Under the pieces are notes generated by a model that saw nothing but the letters and a program-made list of their open reading frames with translations, ran no database searches and was not told where the DNA came from. A program made the translations under genes and the position numbers. A stretch of DNA of 64,000 nt from Biomphalaria glabrata (lineage: Eukaryota > Mollusca > Gastropoda > Planorbidae): positions 22,867,542 to 22,931,541 of the forward strand of contig NC_074728.1 in NCBI RefSeq assembly GCF_947242115.1, in the 5' to 3' direction. Of this stretch, positions 63,601-64,000 are shown piece after piece (position 1 is the stretch's first letter; each line of letters opens with the position of its first letter).

Positions 63601-64000
63601 AGCCATTTTCGAGATACACGTCCAACCTACAGTTTGAAAATTTGTCCTTTTACCCACAGATGAAGAGAATACAAGCAAATAGTAAGAATTGTAAAATAAT
63701 ATATTAATCAAACTGTAAGGTGTATATTTGTTTGTTCCTAATGAAAAAAAAACACCGTCTGACCAATCTTAATAAAACTTGAAATAATATAAACATTTCA
63801 CTAAGGAGTAAGAAGAGACATTTCAGTAGAAGCCTACCAGTTAGTGGGCCAACTTCTTCTGCGTAGGAACAGTTCACTATAATGATAGCTTCGTCACTGA
63901 AACCAACACAATCAATATTTACAAGATTTTTTAAGACTACAAAAATATAGACCTATTACAGATCTACATCATTAGCTAGCATAGATAAATATATGCATAT
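39341..64000 (-). CDS. Gene B: IgGFc-binding-like, EGF-like, single-pass membrane protein (5' part outside window)
   Basis: Thirteen exons join in frame: 63838-63896, 60957-61055, 58985-59154, 57676-57830, 56303-56404, 54488-54662, 50138-50240, 46570-46617, 45115-45321, 44078-44107, 42820-42954, 40745-40879 and 39341-39407. The first exons (leader and start of the IgGFc-binding-like domain) lie to the right of the window. After that domain come two acidic exons with [10 protein letters not shown]-type motifs, then three cysteine-rich EGF-like exons and a transmembrane helix. Compared with gene A it has extra phase 1-1 exons (46570-46617, 45115-45321, 44078-44107), which can be gained or lost without breaking the frame. 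Gene B lies upstream of gene A on the same strand, a head-to-tail duplicate. Ligand and function are unknown; a surface recognition receptor is the natural inference. Confidence 0.83.
39420..40020 (-). mobile_element. LINE C-terminal fragment
   Basis: [20 protein letters not shown] and [12 protein letters not shown], then a decayed finger at 39460-39560. Confidence 0.85.
40055..40458. repeat. 28-bp minisatellite, about 14 units
   Basis: Unit gaaatgtgaagacacaaaat plus actagaat, with a gaaggc variant block in the middle. Lies between the last EGF exon and the transmembrane exon of gene B. Confidence 0.96.
40745..40879 (-). CDS. Gene B exon l: last EGF-like module
   Basis: 135 bases, phase 1-1, donor gtaagt. 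[14 protein letters not shown], then a second cysteine cluster and a short membrane-proximal stalk with an NAT glycosylation site. Confidence 0.9.
41025..41645. repeat. About 57-bp C-rich minisatellite
   Basis: Degenerate units built from ccgaccctgctgttgtgcca, agcttccacacacac and cctgcagttctgcag. Open frames on both strands here are by-products of the repeat. It sits inside a repeat that opens cagggccggttttagg at 40925. Confidence 0.92.
41655..41770 (-). mobile_element. SINE-B-like old fragment
   Basis: cggcaggacgacgtaggatg resembles the SINE-B body in reverse. Confidence 0.5.
41771..42790. other. AT-rich intron
   Basis: No exon or recognised repeat. Confidence 0.5.
42820..42954 (-). CDS. 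Gene B exon k: EGF-like module
   Basis: 135 bases, phase 1-1. [17 protein letters not shown] followed by a [11 protein letters not shown] segment; aligns end to end with gene A exon 11. Confidence 0.92.
43020..43112 (-). repeat. Family X fragment
   Basis: ggaagaactccacacttaca and gttatctcc. Confidence 0.6.
43113..43205 (+). mobile_element. LINE zinc-finger scrap
   Basis: [19 protein letters not shown]. Confidence 0.8.
43206..43465 (+). mobile_element. SINE-A copy
   Basis: Head shortened (ggctatggcgcttggcttcc). Confidence 0.9.
43683..43943 (-). mobile_element. SINE-A copy, near full length
   Basis: Ends at its head with gctcagccaccgcacctcc; B box ggattcgaacccagg. Confidence 0.94.
44078..44107 (-). 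CDS. Gene B exon j: 30-base microexon
   Basis: Phase 1-1, acceptor ttttag, donor gtgagt. Encodes [10 protein letters not shown], a hydrophilic linker. Supported by good splice sites and fitting phase, but so short that only a transcript would prove it. Confidence 0.5.
44160..45030. other. AT-rich intron
   Basis: One transposon-end word (aatccggccctgg, 44950); otherwise nothing seen. Confidence 0.5.
45115..45321 (-). CDS. Gene B exon i: EGF-like module plus Thr/Ser-rich stretch
   Basis: 207 bases, phase 1-1, donor gtaagc. Starts [14 protein letters not shown] and has ten cysteines in all, then an S/T/I-rich segment that could be O-glycosylated. No counterpart was seen in gene A. Confidence 0.9.
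45388..45475 (+). mobile_element. hAT-like MITE remnant
   Basis: ttggcgtattacg and gatggcaaattcctagctac bracket a shortened body. Confidence 0.65.
45640..46245 (+). repeat. Interspersed repeat shared with 3800-4215, split by a MITE
   Basis: Runs from ggaagtggtaatggatgtaa to about 46245, interrupted at 45842-45986. Confidence 0.6.
45842..45986 (+). mobile_element. hAT-like MITE (cagcggttctcaacc)
   Basis: Same family as 8065; flanks gactagag and gactaaag. Confidence 0.93.
46247..46468 (+). mobile_element. SINE-A copy without head
   Basis: Begins at the B box gattcgaatcctgg. Confidence 0.92.
46570..46617 (-). CDS. Gene B exon h: second acidic motif
   Basis: 48 bases, phase 1-1, donor gtaatg. 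Encodes [16 protein letters not shown], a second copy of the acidic GLIDE motif, probably made by exon duplication from exon g. Confidence 0.72.
46625..46815 (+). repeat. Family X copy
   Basis: tcaactcactctgtctgtct starts 8 bases upstream of the gene B exon h acceptor. Confidence 0.8.
46924..49151 (+). mobile_element. Large non-autonomous hAT-like transposon (2.2 kb)
   Basis: Inverted ends catgggcgtagccagg and cctggctacacccatg, each flanked by atatatat. Inside are a 236-bp tandem duplication (47118-47590), a LINE scrap on the minus strand (47522-47749: [19 protein letters not shown]) and many aaactcaaaacccc units (48010-49000). No transposase frame seen. Confidence 0.85.
48010..49000. repeat. 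Tandem repeats inside the 2.2-kb transposon
   Basis: About six degenerate 110-130 bp units (ttgaagaggta...aaactcaaaacccct) then about seven units of about 29 bp (ccctggtagggggttttaaa). Confidence 0.88.
49186..49400 (+). repeat. Family X copy
   Basis: gttaacgctatttatcactc to gatattcaataagggaaata. Confidence 0.75.
49600..49860 (-). repeat. Family X end fragments, two in tandem
   Basis: gcacttataactatatgtct and gcacttacaactatatatct about 120 bases apart. Confidence 0.7.
49908..50088 (+). mobile_element. SINE-B copy
   Basis: Same structure as 35151; head ctggtcgtgaggtttgcgag. Ends 50 bases from gene B exon g. Confidence 0.94.
50138..50240 (-). CDS. Gene B exon g: acidic DNDCDD motif
   Basis: 103 bases, phase 0 to 1, donor gtaatt. 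Contains [18 protein letters not shown], resembling the short DNDCDGxIDE motif of MopE-type putative metal-binding repeats. Metal binding is inference from the motif alone. Confidence 0.8.
50589..51462. repeat. 13-bp minisatellite, about 66 units
   Basis: Unit actgactaataat with acactgactaat variants, very regular. In the gene B intron between exons f and g. Confidence 0.97.
51463..52029. other. Intron with repeat fragments
   Basis: Family X piece at 51712-51775 and a tacgagatgaaccctagtcg word at 51830 shared with 38740. Confidence 0.55.
52030..52520. repeat. Degenerate tandem repeats (gtgtcagagt and ccatgacgtgacagaggcta)
   Basis: The first part is a loose series of agtgtcagggtgtc-like pieces; from about 52305 there are three good and two or three poor copies of a 23-bp ccatgacgtgacagaggcta unit. 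Confidence 0.85.
52570..52765 (+). repeat. Family X copy
   Basis: ttatgtcaactcattctttc to attatttgttggggc. Confidence 0.75.
52905..53165 (+). mobile_element. Possible hAT-like element with G/C runs
   Basis: Opens attggcggatccaaaa; two poly-G and poly-C islands flank an AT-rich core. Right end unclear. Confidence 0.4.
53331..53523 (+). mobile_element. hAT-like MITE, cagtggcgta family
   Basis: Ends cagtggcgtatctag and tagctacaccgctg; flanks gtgaaacg and gtgaaata. Confidence 0.87.
53524..53620. repeat. 16-bp tandem repeat, 6 units
   Basis: Unit aaatacaaatacaact. It directly follows a hAT-like MITE and lies 45 bases left of the 34-bp splice-site array. Confidence 0.95.
53665..54507 (-). repeat. 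34-bp tandem array of a 5' splice-site module, 25 units
   Basis: The unit starts cccttac on the plus strand at 53665 and recurs every 34 bases up to 54481, with almost no divergence. On the gene strand each unit carries TACCATAAAAAG|gtaaggg, the last 12 bases of gene B exon f plus its donor. The rightmost unit is the functional exon end; the other 24 lie in the intron. Near-identity of units implies recent or ongoing expansion. Confidence 0.97.
54488..54662 (-). CDS. Gene B exon f: end of IgGFc-binding-like domain
   Basis: 175 bases, phase 2 to 0. Contains [16 protein letters not shown] and ends YFYHKK at AAG|gtaagg. The last 12 coding bases and the donor are the first unit of the 34-bp array that follows. 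If splicing slips to a later donor, the frame reads VRAHCVALP and then stops. Confidence 0.9.
54800..55052 (+). mobile_element. SINE-A copy
   Basis: Head ggcggtcgagtggttaagag. Confidence 0.93.
55160..55395 (+). mobile_element. SINE-A copy, diverged
   Basis: Head gggtggccgagaagtgaagc; body has many changes. Confidence 0.85.
55446..55674. repeat. Degenerate 10-11 bp repeat (tgtatcattta)
   Basis: About 20 loose copies of (t/a)gtatcatt with a short variable spacer, in the intron between gene B exons e and f. Confidence 0.88.
55784..56055 (+). mobile_element. SINE-A copy, near full length
   Basis: Best preserved copy: gcgcggtggctgagaagtaa, cccgggttcgaatcctgg, ending aaaaggggaactta. Confidence 0.96.
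56080..56255. repeat. 14-bp minisatellite, about 12 units
   Basis: Unit aggacacagtcacc or aggacacagtcatc. It ends about 45 bases from the donor of gene B exon e. Confidence 0.95.
56303..56404 (-). CDS. Gene B exon e
   Basis: 102 bases, same length as gene A exon 8; donor gtgagt. Encodes [19 protein letters not shown]. Confidence 0.82.
56640..56832 (-). mobile_element. SINE-B copy
   Basis: Reverse orientation; head word gcgcgctggactgtcgttcg. Confidence 0.94.
56833..57150. other. AT-rich intron
   Basis: Nothing recognised. Confidence 0.5.
57155..57640. repeat. GATA microsatellite
   Basis: Long gata runs broken by short aggtaggtaggtggt and gtgatagattgtgatag spacers. Lies just downstream of the gene B exon d donor. 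Confidence 0.97.
57676..57830 (-). CDS. Gene B exon d
   Basis: 155 bases, phase 0 to 2. Encodes [19 protein letters not shown]. Bracketed by arrays on both sides: a GATA array about 35 bases past the donor and a 34-bp array about 30 bases before the acceptor. Confidence 0.85.
57858..58870. repeat. 34-bp minisatellite with 136-bp higher-order repeat
   Basis: Monomers of the type ttaggcaagatggctgactt; blocks of four monomers repeat at 57866, 58002 and 58138 and onward (136 bases), then decay after about 58500. It begins about 30 bases from the acceptor of gene B exon d. Confidence 0.95.
58985..59154 (-). CDS. Gene B exon c: IgGFc-binding-like core
   Basis: 170 bases with donor gtaagt. [18 protein letters not shown] is the clearest family motif in the window (the M-x-P-x-x-x-(Y/F)-G-x-x-Y-I/V pattern). 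Confidence 0.92.
59205..59350 (-). mobile_element. LINE C-terminal scrap with CCAT tail
   Basis: Minus strand reads [11 protein letters not shown], then [15 protein letters not shown]; followed by ccatccatccatcc (59208-59221). Confidence 0.75.
59383..59605 (+). repeat. Family X copy
   Basis: Complete-looking: aaagcttattatatcaaatc to caaacaagggaaataa. Confidence 0.82.
59729..59950 (+). mobile_element. SINE-C copy
   Basis: tRNA-like head gcagagtggttaccgtgttg with B box-like agtttgaattc; end aactggtccagacaagtgat then gcgctaagcaa. Confidence 0.7.
59990..60233 (+). mobile_element. TTAA MITE, long form, degraded
   Basis: Aligns with the reverse of 62810-63061 (tttttctctcctaattgatg, tatcggaacgaggaaaa); right end lost. 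Confidence 0.78.
60620..60672 (+). mobile_element. hAT-like MITE end, cagtgatgctcaa family
   Basis: cagtgatacataaactaagg and gcctgcgggc only. Confidence 0.55.
60690..60950 (+). mobile_element. SINE-C copy
   Basis: gttggtcgagtacgcttgaa head, aactggtccacaaatgagat body, gcgctatataaaagccataa with ataataat tail. Ends at gene B exon b's donor region. Confidence 0.8.
60957..61055 (-). CDS. Gene B exon b (counterpart of gene A exon 5)
   Basis: 99 bases with donor gtacct. Contains NIGVIIGNC and a CQKGNC pair; the extra cysteines are absent from gene A and could form a local disulfide. Confidence 0.8.
61297..61470 (+). mobile_element. SINE-B copy
   Basis: Head ctggtcgtgcggtttgcgcg. Confidence 0.94.
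61471..62240. other. AT-rich intron
   Basis: Many tctagatc words at 61670-61750; no feature recognised. Confidence 0.5.
62243..62613 (+). mobile_element. DNA-transposon-like element (cagggccggccttga)
   Basis: Ends cagggccggccttgaataat and catgcttaaggatggccatg; flanks share agtttat. Confidence 0.75.
62640..62809 (+). mobile_element. SINE-A 3' part
   Basis: Starts at aagcccacccagctgtaatg; ends at the TTAA of the next element. Confidence 0.9.
62810..63061 (-). mobile_element. TTAA-flanked MITE, long form (252 bp)
   Basis: Ends ttaactctttctctcc and ggagagaaagagttaa, TTAA on both sides. Inserted right at the tail of a SINE-A copy. Confidence 0.92.
63089..63347. repeat. 30-bp minisatellite, 8 units
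   Basis: Unit gcaaagtctacataagacgg plus tgcgcaaatt. Because 30 is divisible by three, it stays open on both strands, giving a repeated decapeptide [10 protein letters not shown] on the plus strand; this is not taken as a gene. Confidence 0.96.
63348..63837. other. AT-rich intron
   Basis: No exon or repeat recognised. Confidence 0.5.
63838..63896 (-). CDS. Gene B exon a (counterpart of gene A exon 4)
   Basis: 59 bases, phase 2 in and 1 out, donor gtaggc. Encodes [18 protein letters not shown]. It is the most upstream gene B exon in the window. Confidence 0.7.

Overview
The window looks like nuclear DNA from a gastropod mollusc, most likely a planorbid freshwater snail of the Biomphalaria/Bulinus kind. 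This is inferred from the style of the tRNA-headed SINEs, the many LINE 3' ends and the AT-rich, intron-heavy layout; it was not checked against a database. No bacterial-type genes, rRNA, free-standing tRNA genes or CRISPR arrays were seen.

The host coding content is two tandem paralogous genes, both on the minus strand, cut into many small exons. Gene A runs from a start codon near 31428 down to a transmembrane exon at 3687-3753. Gene B enters from beyond the right edge (first visible exon 63838-63896) and runs down to a transmembrane exon at 39341-39407, with a possible terminal exon at 37578-37632. I rebuilt both by joining exons whose splice sites and codon phases fit end to end. The predicted product in each case is a single-pass membrane protein with an IgGFc-binding-like extracellular domain, an acidic DNDCDG/DxDxDG stretch, two or three cysteine-rich EGF-like modules, a transmembrane helix and a short tail. 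Several matching exons have identical lengths (99, 102, 135 and 67 bases) and identical phases, so the two are clearly duplicates of one ancestral gene. They look like surface or recognition receptors; no function is shown by the sequence.

Layout from left to right: 1-3686, repeats and LINE 3' ends beyond the gene A transmembrane exon; 3687-31428, gene A; 31429-39340, the space between the genes, dense in SINEs, MITEs and LINE remnants, probably holding the end of gene B; 39341-64000, gene B.

Almost every intron carries a minisatellite or microsatellite. Three arrays start at or within a few bases of a splice site. The clearest is a 34-bp repeat (53665-54507) that copies the end of a gene B exon plus its 5' splice site 25 times. 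Other intron content is about 19 copies of a tRNA-derived SINE, copies of two or three further SINE families, hAT-like MITEs with 8-bp target duplications, TTAA-flanked MITEs, several LINE families whose 3' tails are simple repeats, and one large non-autonomous transposon (46924-49151). One young 5'-truncated LINE with a long open reading frame (22620-24110) sits inside a TTAA-flanked element.
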